A DNA stretch of 64,000 nt, taken from positions 1 through 64,000 of the forward strand of contig CAWFTJ010000007.1 in assembly GCA_963818685.1 (NCBI GenBank). Direction: 5' to 3'. A program made the translations under genes and the position numbers. Below the pieces are notes generated by a model. It had not been told where the DNA came from. It ran no database searches and saw nothing but the letters and a program-made list of their open reading frames with translations. Below, piece after piece: positions 8,407-16,728 of this stretch. This stretch comes from CAJCJE01 sp963818685 (GTDB lineage: Bacteria; Actinomycetota; Actinomycetes; Mycobacteriales; Pseudonocardiaceae). The first letter of the stretch is position 1. Every line of letters begins with the position of its first letter.

Positions 8407-9555
8407 TCACCGGCTTCGGCGTGTCCACAGTGGAGCGCCGAGTGGTCTGCCGGGTTCGAATCCGGGAAGGATGAGGAAAGTCCCAGTGGCGGTTACGGTG
8501 ACGAAGCGCATCAGCGCGTCGTTTTCATCCATAGTGGACTGGGTCGCCGTGTAAGTCCTGAGATCGCGCTGGAAGCAGATGAACAGCAGGCCGTCCGGCG
8601 TGCTGTAAGAGCGGCGCAGCATCAGGCCGGTACCGCTGGTGAACGGATGCGCGACGCGGACGTGCGCGGTGGCGGGCACCAGGTATTCGCCGTCCGCGGA
8701 CTTGGCACCGAGGTCGATCTCGGCGTCCGGGCCACCGCCCGACAGCGGGGAAGCGTCGGCGCGCCGTCTGCCGATCACCGCCTCCTGCCCGGGCACGGGC
8801 AGACGGAGGAACGCTCCGGTGTCCAAGGTGATGCGCCGGACGACGGCGATCGTGCCGCCCGCGACCGCGCCGTCGAGCCAGACCTGTTCGCGAAGTTCGG
8901 CGTCGGTGTGCGGGCCGGCGATGCCGTCGGTGAATCCCAGCAGGTTGCGGGCCGCTCCGGTTTCGCCGAGAGGCGCGCCGCGGAAGCCGCGGGCCTGCCA
9001 GCGGACCGTGCCGGCGCGCGTGGCGAGGTTGGCCGCGACGAGCGAAACCACCAGTGGGTCCATCGCGCAGATCTGCAGGATAAGGTCGCCGCCGCGGTTT
9101 CCGGATGTGATGTTCTCGTGCGCGAACGTGGGCAGTTCGGTGGTCCCGGGCAGGTCAGGGTCGATCCAGCGGACCACGTCGGGGCCCAGCCCGACGGTGA
9201 CGGTCACCGCCGCGGGTTCGAGCCCGCCGAGCGCAGGGTCGCCACCGGCGGTGAGCCTTTCGATCCGGGAGCCGAGCGTGGCGAGGGTGCTCCGGACGTC
9301 CGAAGAGGACAGGTCACAGACGAGGACGGCGCAGTGCCGCTGTGCGATGTGCGGCAGGACGACCCCGGCCTGGTGCTCGCCGTGGGCGTCGATGACGCCG
9401 TCCAGTTCTCCGGGGGAGACCGGTGCAGGTGCGGCGGGCGCGGACGCTCCGGCGAGCAGGCCCGCTGTTCCGGCAGTTCCGGCGAGGAGGCCTGCCGTCC
9501 CGGCGGTCCCGGCGACCAGCAGGCTGCGCCGTGACAGCCGGGCGGAGGAAGACAT
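8407..9555 (-). CDS. efeB: Dyp-type haem peroxidase, Tat-exported (EfeB-like)
   Basis: About 382 residues. The N-terminus carries a twin-arginine signal (SRRSLLVAG) followed by a low-complexity alanine/glycine stretch in which GTAGTAGLLA occurs twice. The mature part has the Dyp signature NLLGFTDGIAGP (GxxDG distal Asp) and the proximal haem histidine region HVRVAHPF. Dyp peroxidases oxidise dyes or phenolics with H2O2; EfeB homologues take part in iron uptake. No efeO/efeU genes are adjacent. The C-terminus is shorter than I expect for EfeB. Start chosen at ATG 9555; ATG codons at 9564 and 9573 are alternatives. It is divergent from the lipoprotein gene at 9676. Confidence 0.85.
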   Translation of the reverse strand: MSSSARLSRRSLLVAGTAGTAGLLAGTAGTAGLLAGASAPAAPAPVSPGELDGVIDAHGEHQAGVVLPHIAQRHCAVLVCDLSSSDVRSTLATLGSRIERLTAGGDPALGGLEPAAVTVTVGLGPDVVRWIDPDLPGTTELPTFAHENITSGNRGGDLILQICAMDPLVVSLVAANLATRAGTVRWQARGFRGAPLGETGAARNLLGFTDGIAGPHTDAELREQVWLDGAVAGGTIAVVRRITLDTGAFLRLPVPGQEAVIGRRRADASPLSGGGPDAEIDLGAKSADGEYLVPATAHVRVAHPFTSGTGLMLRRSYSTPDGLLFICFQRDLRTYTATQSTMDENDALMRFVTVTATGTFLILPGFEPGRPLGAPLWTRRSR

Positions 9556-9675
9556 GGCGGTCATGATGCCCACCGCCCCGTGGACACGGCCGGGTCACCC
9601 CGGAAAGGGTGAATCTTGTTACCCGGCCGGAGGACCATCGCAGCCGTCGCGCGCGAGGTCGGGCACACTGCGCCG

Positions 9676-10962
9676 GTGCCCCGTGCTTCCCATCTCGCCC
9701 TCGTCGCCCTGTTGGCCTGTGCCGTCCTGTCCGGGTGTGGCACATCGGAGCGGACCGGCCCCACGACGCTTCGGGTGCCGCAGGATTACGCCACCATCTC
9801 CGGCGCGGCCGACGCCGCGCAACCCGGCGACCTGATCCTGGTGTCACCGGGGCGGTACACCGAGACCGTCCGGATCCGGACGGCGGACGTGACTCTGCGC
9901 GGTACCGATCGCAACGCGGTGGTCATCGACGGGGAGATCCGGCGGGCCAACGGCGTCGTGGTGAGCGCGCCCGGGGTCTCGGTCGAGAACCTTTCCGTGC
10001 GGCGCAACACCCTCAACGGGGTGCTGGTGACGGGGATGTCCGACGGCGGTGACGGGCTGGCCAAGGGCAGCGACGGCTATACGCGGCTGGATCCGGCGAA
10101 ATACCCGCCGTTGCAGGGGTTCCGGGTGGCTTACGTGACCGCGGGGAACAACGGGCTCTACGGCGTCTACGCCTTCGACGCCCAGCATGGCGTGATCGAG
10201 CGGAACTACGTTTCGGGCAGCGCCGACTCCGGGATCTATGTCGGCCAGTGCCGCCCGTGCGGGATCGTGGTCCGGGACAACGTCGCCGAGCGCAATGCCG
10301 TCGGCTACGAAGGCACGAACGCGTCCGGCGAGATGTACGTGCTGCGCAATCGCTTTTCCGGAAACCGGGTCGGCCTGACGTCCGACTCGGACTACCAGGA
10401 GGCGCTGGTGCCGCAGAGCGGCGCGAGTGTCGTGGGCAACCTGCTGTCTGACAACGCCGAGCCCGCCTCGCCCGCACAGGCCGACGGCGGGTTCGGCATC
10501 GGGGCCGGGATCGCGGGCGGTACGGACAACCTCGTCGCCCGCAACCGGGTCGAAGGGAACCCGGCCGCCGGGGTCGTGCTCGGCTCGGCGATCGATCTGC
10601 CGCCGCTGCGCAATCAGGTGATCGGCAACGTTTTCGTCGACAATGGGGTCGACGTCGCCTTCGCCGCGTCCGCGCGGGCGCCGGCCGAAGGAAACTGCCT
10701 GCAGGACAACACGATCACTACCTACGTCCCAGACGATGTGCCGCGGACCTGTCCCGCGCCCGGCGGCATCCAGACGTCCGCACCGATGCCGCAGATGGAC
10801 CCGCCCCGAGGGGTTCCGTTCCCGGACGTTCCGCCGCCGCCACCCCAGCCGGGCATGCCGGACGCGGCAGGGGCACCGCCGTCGTCCACAGCCGGGCTGC
10901 CGGGACCGGTCGACGTCGCCGCGATCGGCGTTCCCGCACCGGATCTGCTGGTCACCCGATGA
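9676..10962 (+). CDS. Parallel beta-helix (NosD-like) lipoprotein
   Basis: 428 residues from GTG 9676, which puts a clean lipoprotein signal (LALVALLACAVLSGC, lipobox LSGC) at the N-terminus. The body has repeated short strands of the right-handed beta-helix type (DVTLRGTDRNAVVIDG, GVSVENLSVRRNTLNGV, HGVIERNYVSGSADSGIYVG, NLVARNRVEGNPAAGV) as in NosD/pectate-lyase folds that bind or cleave polysaccharide. A proline-rich tail follows. No catalytic residues can be assigned, so the role is probably cell-surface carbohydrate handling. The stop overlaps the start of the next lipoprotein gene by four bases (ATGA), which indicates co-translation. Confidence 0.75.
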   Translation: MPRASHLALVALLACAVLSGCGTSERTGPTTLRVPQDYATISGAADAAQPGDLILVSPGRYTETVRIRTADVTLRGTDRNAVVIDGEIRRANGVVVSAPGVSVENLSVRRNTLNGVLVTGMSDGGDGLAKGSDGYTRLDPAKYPPLQGFRVAYVTAGNNGLYGVYAFDAQHGVIERNYVSGSADSGIYVGQCRPCGIVVRDNVAERNAVGYEGTNASGEMYVLRNRFSGNRVGLTSDSDYQEALVPQSGASVVGNLLSDNAEPASPAQADGGFGIGAGIAGGTDNLVARNRVEGNPAAGVVLGSAIDLPPLRNQVIGNVFVDNGVDVAFAASARAPAEGNCLQDNTITTYVPDDVPRTCPAPGGIQTSAPMPQMDPPRGVPFPDVPPPPPQPGMPDAAGAPPSSTAGLPGPVDVAAIGVPAPDLLVTR

Positions 10963-11645
10963 AGGTGGGCGCGGTCCTGCTGGCCGTGCTGCTGCTGGCG
11001 GGGTGCGGGTCGGCGTCCGGGCCGCAGCCGCTGACCGAGCAGCAGGCCGAGCTGCTGGCGGTGACCAGGTTCACGAACTACGACCACGGAGTCGTCGCCT
11101 TCCACGGGCACGTGCCCTCGGACGCGGGCACACTCGAGCTGGCCGGCCGGGTCGACTACGTGCGCGGCGTCGGCTATGGCACCTTGCGGACGGACGGGAC
11201 CAGCGAATACGGATCGGCTGGGGTCCTGCAGTGGAACCGGAGCACGCTCGCCTTTCTCGCCGGTGCGCCGGTGGCGGGAGACCCGCCGCCCGACGGTCAG
11301 TGGCAGCTGCGCCCGCTTCAGGCGCCTGGCGGTGAGCTCGACACGGCCCTGGCCCTCCTGCTCGCCAGCGGGAACGATCGACCGGACAACGCGCAGCTGC
11401 TCCGGCAGAGCGACGCGCGCTGGCTCAGGCAGGACGAGGTCGGCGGGACCACCGTCGACGTCTTCGAAGGACCGCACGCGGCGAGTAGCCCGGGCAGCAC
11501 GGCGCCGCGGCTGCGTTTGTGGGTGGCCGCGACGGGAGATCTGCGCCGGATCGAGGCCCGGATCGGCACGGCCGAGTCGGACGCCTCCTTCGATCTCACG
11601 CCGGGCGCCGCGCCGTTCACCGCGATGGCTGGGCTGTCCGGATAG
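10959..11645 (+). CDS. Lipoprotein of unknown function
   Basis: 228 residues with an N-terminal lipobox (VLLLAGC). The mature part is predicted to be mixed beta-strand with no motif I recognise; its length and position are compatible with a LppX/LprG-type or ligand-binding lipoprotein, but this is a guess. It overlaps the upstream beta-helix lipoprotein by four bases, so the two probably act together at the cell surface. Confidence 0.65.
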   Translation: MKVGAVLLAVLLLAGCGSASGPQPLTEQQAELLAVTRFTNYDHGVVAFHGHVPSDAGTLELAGRVDYVRGVGYGTLRTDGTSEYGSAGVLQWNRSTLAFLAGAPVAGDPPPDGQWQLRPLQAPGGELDTALALLLASGNDRPDNAQLLRQSDARWLRQDEVGGTTVDVFEGPHAASSPGSTAPRLRLWVAATGDLRRIEARIGTAESDASFDLTPGAAPFTAMAGLSG

Positions 11646-11710
11646 GACGGTTGGCAACGTGGTGACTCTCTGTATAACCGCTAACGCGACCATTCGGTGT
11701 AGGTAACAGG

Positions 11711-11767
11711 ATCGGGTGACCCGATTTCGCGGAAAGCGACGGATTGTTCACCCGGTTATACCGGGTG
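11711..11767. promoter_or_regulatory. GGGTGA/TCACCC palindromes upstream of the surface-protein gene
   Basis: Two adjacent palindromes: ATCGGGT-G-ACCCGAT (11711-11725) and CACCCGGT-TAT-ACCGGGTG (11749-11767). A related TCACCC-N6-GGGTGA lies at 9595-9612 between the divergent peroxidase and lipoprotein genes. They may be operators of a shared regulator of these surface genes. Confidence 0.5.
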
Positions 11768-11844
11768 GGTCACCCTGTCCTGCTCTTAGTCTAACCGGGC
11801 GTATGTAATCGGTTTCGGCCGTCGAATCCCCTGTGGAGTGAAGC

Positions 11845-14800
11845 TTGAGAAGGAAAACAGCTTTCGTGGCAGCACTGGAGTTGCTGCTCGCCTCGGCGGT
11901 TTTCCCGCTGGTCGTATCGGCGGGACCGGCCGCGGCCGACACGGGCGACGGTGCCGTGAGCGTGCGCGTGATCCGTGATCTGAACGGCAATGGGAGCTAC
12001 GAGCCCGCCACGGAAACCGGCGTCGCCGGTATTCCGGTGAAGGTCACCGACCCCAAGGGGGGCACGGCCTCCGGGAGCACTGGGCCCGACGGCACGGTGA
12101 ACCTCGCGACCACGGGACTCTCCGGCGGGAAGTACCGGGTCGAGGCGAGCATCCCGCCGTCGATGTCGTACCTCAAACCGGCGCCGGCCGGGGGCGGGCT
12201 CGCGAGTCTCACCGACTTCGTCGACGTTTCCGGGGGCAAGGCAGCTTCGCTGACGATGGGGGTGTGGAACCCCGCCGACTACTGCCAGGACAACCCGACC
12301 CTGGTCACCGGCTGCCAGCGCAACGGGATCGCGCCGGGCATCGACAACGCGGCCCGCTCCCTGGTGAGTTTTCCGTTCACCGCGCGGGGCACCAAGACCC
12401 CGCCCACTCCGCTGGCCACCCAGGGCGACACCGGGACGGTCTACGGCATCGCGTACCGCAAGGCGGACAAGCGTGTCTTCTCCAGCGCTTATGCCAAGCG
12501 GGCGGCGGCGTACGGTCCCGGTGGTCCCGGCGCGATCTACGTGACCGACCCGGCCACCAAGAAGACGACCCTGTTCACCAAGGTACCGAACGCCGGCAGC
12601 ACCGCGCACGCCATGCAGAGCGACTTCGACCTGGCGTTCGCGAACGTGGTGGGCAAGGAAAGCCTCGGTGCGATGCGGCTCAGCGAGGACGGCAGCACGC
12701 TGTTCGTGGTGAACCTCGCCGACCGCAAGCTCTACCTCTACGACGCGACCGCCGCGACCGCGTCCGCGCCCAAGGCGAGCTACGCCATCCCCGATCCCGG
12801 CTGCCCCGCCGCAGGTGACTGGCGGCCCAGCGGCCTCGGCGTCCACGACGGTGTGGTTTATGTCGGCGGTGTCTGCTCCGGTGAGTCGACGCAGAAGCTC
12901 ACCGATATGCGCGTGGTGATCCGGGCCTTCGACCCCGTCGCGGGCTCCTTCGGCGCGGTGCTGATCAGCCACCCGCTGGACTTCCTGCGGGGCAATACGC
13001 TGTGGGACGGCAGCGGAACCGACCACTGGACGCCCTGGCAGACCAAGTACCAGCCGCCCGCCGCCCAGGGAGGGCACCTGCTGGCTCGTCCGGAACCGCT
13101 GCTGACCGACGTCCGCGCCGAGACCGGGGGCGACCTGGTGCTCGGGTTCCGGGACCGCTTCGGCGACCAGGGCGGCCACGACATGCCGCCTGCCGCCGGA
13201 TCCGCCGACCGGTTCGACACCGTCAGCGGCGGTGACCTGAACCGGGTCTGCCACAAGGCGGACGGCTCGTATGTTTGGGAAGGCACCTCGGGCTGCCCGA
13301 ACAACAACACCGCTGCGGCGAACGGCGGTGGTGAGTCGACCAACGTCGTCGAGTACTACCCCGGCGAGTACTTCAGCGATGCCATCAACGGCAAACCGCA
13401 CAACGAGACCGCACAGGGCGGTATCGCCGTGGTGTACGGGGCCCCGAGGATGCCCGCGACGGTGATGGACCCGACGGCGATCAACACCGGCGGCGTCGGC
13501 TGGTTCGACCGGGCCAACGGCACGATGCAGAACGACAGCTACTCGAACAGCTACCGGATCATCGATTCGAGCACCGAGGGTTGGGCCAAGGCCAACGGTC
13601 TGGCCGACCTGGAAGCGTTGTGCGACAGCGCTCCGGTCCAGCTGGGGAACCGGGTGTGGTTCGACACGAACTCGAACGGCATCCAGGACCCGGACGAGCC
13701 CGCGGTCCCCGGGGTCAAGGTGCAGCTGCTCACGTGTGACGGCACCGGGGCGCCACTGGCCACCAAGACCACGGACGCCAAGGGTGAGTACTACTTCGGC
13801 GCCGCGGACGGGCTGAAAGCCGATACGTGCTACACGGTGAAGTTCGACTACTCGGGCGTGAACACCGGCGCCCTGCCCGGCGCGCCACCACTGGCGAGTA
13901 TCAAGTGGACAGCCCAGAAGGCGGGACCGGACCGGACGATCGACTCCGATCCAGATCCGGCCACCGGTACCGTGAAGGTGACGATGGGACCTGCGGGGTC
14001 GGTGGACCACACCGTTGACGCCGGTCTGGTCGCGACGTACCGGCTCGGCGACTTCGTCTGGGCGGACACGAACCACAACGGCCTGCAGGACGCCGGTGAA
14101 CCGGGTGTACCCGACGTACCGGTGGTGCTGAAGGACGGCACCGGCAAGCAGTTGGCCGCGACGACGACCGGCCCGGACGGGAAGTACCTGTTCGACAAGC
14201 TGCCGGCGGGGTCATACCAGGTCTGCTTCGACCGCTCGAAGCTGCCTGCCCAGTACGCGGATTGGCAGTGGACGAAGCAGAACGCCGGCGACCCCGCGAA
14301 GGACTCCGACGCCGACACCTCGACCGGCTGCACTCCGGTGACGACGCTCGGCCCGGACCACCCGGAGGATCTGACCCTGGACGCGGGCATCGTCGCTCCG
14401 CAGAATCGCCTCGGCGATTTCGTGTGGCTGGACGCGAACCGCAACGGCATCCAGGACCCGGGCGAGCCCGGCGTGCCCGACGTTCCGGTGACGCTTCAGG
14501 ACGGCACTGGCAAGCCGGTCGGCGCCCCGTCGAAGACCGGGCCGGACGGGAAGTACCTGTTCGACAACCTGCCGGACGGCACCTACAAGGTGTGCTTCGA
14601 CCTTTCGAAGCTGCCTGCCGACTACGCGGGTGCGACGTGGACCAAGCAGAACGCGGCCGCACACAACGGGACTGATTCCGCTGTGGACCCGGCGACCGGC
14701 TGCACGCCGGTGACCGAACTGAAGGCCGGTCACCGCGAGGACCTGACCCTGGACGGCGGCATCGTGACGCCGCTGAACCGGCTCGGCGACTACGTGTGGG

Positions 14801-16398
14801 TCGACGTGAACAAGAACGGCATCCAGGACGCGGGTGAGCCGGGAGTGCCGGGCGTGACCGTCGTGCTCCAGGACGGGACCGGAAAGCCGGTCGGTTCGCC
14901 GCAGACGACCGACGCGCAGGGCAAGTACCTGTTCACGGATCTGCCGGACGGCACGTACCGGGTTTGCTTCGACGTGAAGAACCTGCCGGCACAGTACGCG
15001 GACTACCAGGTGACGAAGCAGAACGCCGCCGGGCACGACGGCACCGACTCGGCGGCGGACGTCGCCACCGGGTGCACCGTGACCACCGTGCTCGGACCGA
15101 AGAAGCGTGAAGACCTCACGTTGGACATGGGCATCGTGGCGCCGGTCAACCGCGTCGGCGACTTCGTCTGGGCCGACAAGAACGGCAACGGCATCCAGGA
15201 CGCGGGTGAGCCGGGAGTGCCGGGCGTGACCGTCGTGCTCCAGGACGGAACCGGAAAGCCGGTCGGTTCGCCGCAGACGACCGACGCACAGGGCAAGTAC
15301 CTGTTCACGGATCTGCCGGACGGCACGTACCGGGTTTGCTTCGACATGAAGAAGCTGCCTGCCGGCTATGCGGACTACACGCTGACCAAGCAGAACGCGG
15401 CCGGGCACGACGGGACCGACTCGGCAGCAGACCCGGTGACGGCCTGCACCCCGACGACGAAGCTCGAGGCCGGTCATCGCGAGGACCTGACGCTCGACGC
15501 CGGGATCGTCGCACCGCCGAACAAGATCGGTGATCTGGTCTGGTACGACAAGAACAAGTCGGGCCTGCAGGACCCCGGCGACCCGGGTGTCCCGGACGTC
15601 CCGGTCACGCTGACGGACAAGGACGGCAAGACGGTCGCGACCACGACGACCGACCAGACCGGCAATTACCTGTTCGACAACGTGCCCGATGGGACGTACA
15701 AGGTCTGCTTCGACCTGTCCACACTGAACAGTCCGTACACCGGGTATGTGCCGACGAAGCCGGACGCCGGTGCCCACAACGGGAAGGACTCGGCCGTCGA
15801 CCCGGCAACGAAGTGCACCGACCGGGTCACCGTGGGCGCCGGGCACCGGTCGGAGCTGAACGAGGATCTCGGGATCATCCCGCCGGTCAACCGGCTCGGT
15901 GACTTCGTCTGGAACGACGCCAACGCCAACGGGTTGCAGGATCAAGGCGAGCCCCCGATCGGCGGCGTCACGGTGACGTTGAAGGACGGCAACGGGAAGG
16001 TCTTGTCCACGACGAAGACGGGCCCGGACGGGAAGTACCTCTTCTCGGATCTGCCGGACGGCACCTACCAGGTTTGCTTCCCGGTGAGGGGTCTGCCCGG
16101 CGAGTACGCGGCCTACACGCTCACGAAGGCAAACGCGGCGGGTCACAACGGGAAGGACTCCGCGGCCGACCCGGCGAGCGGCTGCACCCGCCCGTCGAAG
16201 CTGGGCCCTGGGCATCGTGAGGACTTCACCCTCGACGCAGGATACGTCGGCCATGCACCGGGTGTGGTGGCGAAACCGGGTGGCCTGGCCTACACGGGTG
16301 TGGCCATCGGTGGCCTGATCACCCTGGCGTTGCTCCTGCTGGGCGGCGGTGGAGTCTTCGTCCTGGCGAGCCACCGTCGACGAAAGTCGGAAATGTAG
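11845..16398 (+). CDS. SdrD B-repeat surface protein with LAXTG-like anchor
   Basis: 1517 residues from TTG 11845, preceded by GGAGTGA. A signal peptide (to about 33, AGPAAADT) precedes a prealbumin-like domain, then a beta-propeller-like region (about 150-590). Six or seven SdrD B-type repeats of about 120 residues follow (RLGDFVWxDxNxNGIQDxGEPGVPxVxVxLxDG ... KYLFxxLPxGxYxVCFD), rich in calcium-ligand Asp/Asn. The C-terminus has LAYTG, a hydrophobic helix and RRRKSEM, matching class E sortase (LAXTG) substrates, so the protein is probably covalently wall-anchored. Function is likely adhesion or aerial-structure surface. A terminator follows at 16452. Several repeats are nearly identical in DNA, showing recent duplication. 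Confidence 0.88.
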   Translation: MRRKTAFVAALELLLASAVFPLVVSAGPAAADTGDGAVSVRVIRDLNGNGSYEPATETGVAGIPVKVTDPKGGTASGSTGPDGTVNLATTGLSGGKYRVEASIPPSMSYLKPAPAGGGLASLTDFVDVSGGKAASLTMGVWNPADYCQDNPTLVTGCQRNGIAPGIDNAARSLVSFPFTARGTKTPPTPLATQGDTGTVYGIAYRKADKRVFSSAYAKRAAAYGPGGPGAIYVTDPATKKTTLFTKVPNAGSTAHAMQSDFDLAFANVVGKESLGAMRLSEDGSTLFVVNLADRKLYLYDATAATASAPKASYAIPDPGCPAAGDWRPSGLGVHDGVVYVGGVCSGESTQKLTDMRVVIRAFDPVAGSFGAVLISHPLDFLRGNTLWDGSGTDHWTPWQTKYQPPAAQGGHLLARPEPLLTDVRAETGGDLVLGFRDRFGDQGGHDMPPAAGSADRFDTVSGGDLNRVCHKADGSYVWEGTSGCPNNNTAAANGGGESTNVVEYYPGEYFSDAINGKPHNETAQGGIAVVYGAPRMPATVMDPTAINTGGVGWFDRANGTMQNDSYSNSYRIIDSSTEGWAKANGLADLEALCDSAPVQLGNRVWFDTNSNGIQDPDEPAVPGVKVQLLTCDGTGAPLATKTTDAKGEYYFGAADGLKADTCYTVKFDYSGVNTGALPGAPPLASIKWTAQKAGPDRTIDSDPDPATGTVKVTMGPAGSVDHTVDAGLVATYRLGDFVWADTNHNGLQDAGEPGVPDVPVVLKDGTGKQLAATTTGPDGKYLFDKLPAGSYQVCFDRSKLPAQYADWQWTKQNAGDPAKDSDADTSTGCTPVTTLGPDHPEDLTLDAGIVAPQNRLGDFVWLDANRNGIQDPGEPGVPDVPVTLQDGTGKPVGAPSKTGPDGKYLFDNLPDGTYKVCFDLSKLPADYAGATWTKQNAAAHNGTDSAVDPATGCTPVTELKAGHREDLTLDGGIVTPLNRLGDYVWVDVNKNGIQDAGEPGVPGVTVVLQDGTGKPVGSPQTTDAQGKYLFTDLPDGTYRVCFDVKNLPAQYADYQVTKQNAAGHDGTDSAADVATGCTVTTVLGPKKREDLTLDMGIVAPVNRVGDFVWADKNGNGIQDAGEPGVPGVTVVLQDGTGKPVGSPQTTDAQGKYLFTDLPDGTYRVCFDMKKLPAGYADYTLTKQNAAGHDGTDSAADPVTACTPTTKLEAGHREDLTLDAGIVAPPNKIGDLVWYDKNKSGLQDPGDPGVPDVPVTLTDKDGKTVATTTTDQTGNYLFDNVPDGTYKVCFDLSTLNSPYTGYVPTKPDAGAHNGKDSAVDPATKCTDRVTVGAGHRSELNEDLGIIPPVNRLGDFVWNDANANGLQDQGEPPIGGVTVTLKDGNGKVLSTTKTGPDGKYLFSDLPDGTYQVCFPVRGLPGEYAAYTLTKANAAGHNGKDSAADPASGCTRPSKLGPGHREDFTLDAGYVGHAPGVVAKPGGLAYTGVAIGGLITLALLLLGGGGVFVLASHRRRKSEM
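14824..15342 (+). repeat. Near-identical B-repeat DNA
   Basis: About 145 bp from 14824 recur about 370 bp downstream from 15194 with only a few substitutions (for example G/A changes at third codon positions), far closer than the other repeats. This is recent duplication or gene conversion of one B-repeat. Confidence 0.8.
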
Positions 16399-16451
16399 CT
16401 GTGGTTGTGGGCGAGCCCGTCCGCTGACCCGCTCACAGGTCCGAGGTGATG

Positions 16452-16490
16452 AGCCCCGTTTTCCTTCGATCCCGAAGGGAAACGGGGCTT
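16452..16490 (+). terminator. Terminator of the surface-protein gene
   Basis: A 16-bp stem with one G-T pair (16452-16467 with 16474-16489) closes a 6-base loop, 54 bp after the stop codon. Confidence 0.8.
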
Positions 16491-16728
16491 GTCATGCGAA
16501 GCAGGGCGCCTGCCGAAATTCGCGACATTGACCCCTGGTCGATCTGACAACCAGTACCCGCGATCAAGCACACTTCACGCCAGTCCATGGTGCTGCCGCT
16601 CAGCCGTAGGGGCCGATCTTGTCCTGTCCGAACGGGCACTGGCCGGGGTGCTCACTCGGGTGTGACCAGCGGACGGTCACTGATCGCGTTCGATCGCCAA
16701 CACCGACTTCACCGCATCGATCAGCTAG

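Noticed and set aside
14212..16374. 720-codon open frame on the minus strand inside the B-repeat gene (and a 761-codon one at 11791-14076)
   Set aside because: Both are antisense to a protein with clear domains. The repeated, GC3-biased sense codons leave the complementary frame open; their products are low-complexity Arg/Val/Gly sequence without motifs.
11845..16398. CRISPR-like regular repeats
   Set aside because: The spacing of about 360 bp and in-frame protein repeats show a B-repeat protein gene, not an array. No cas genes are present, and I saw no CRISPR elsewhere in the window.
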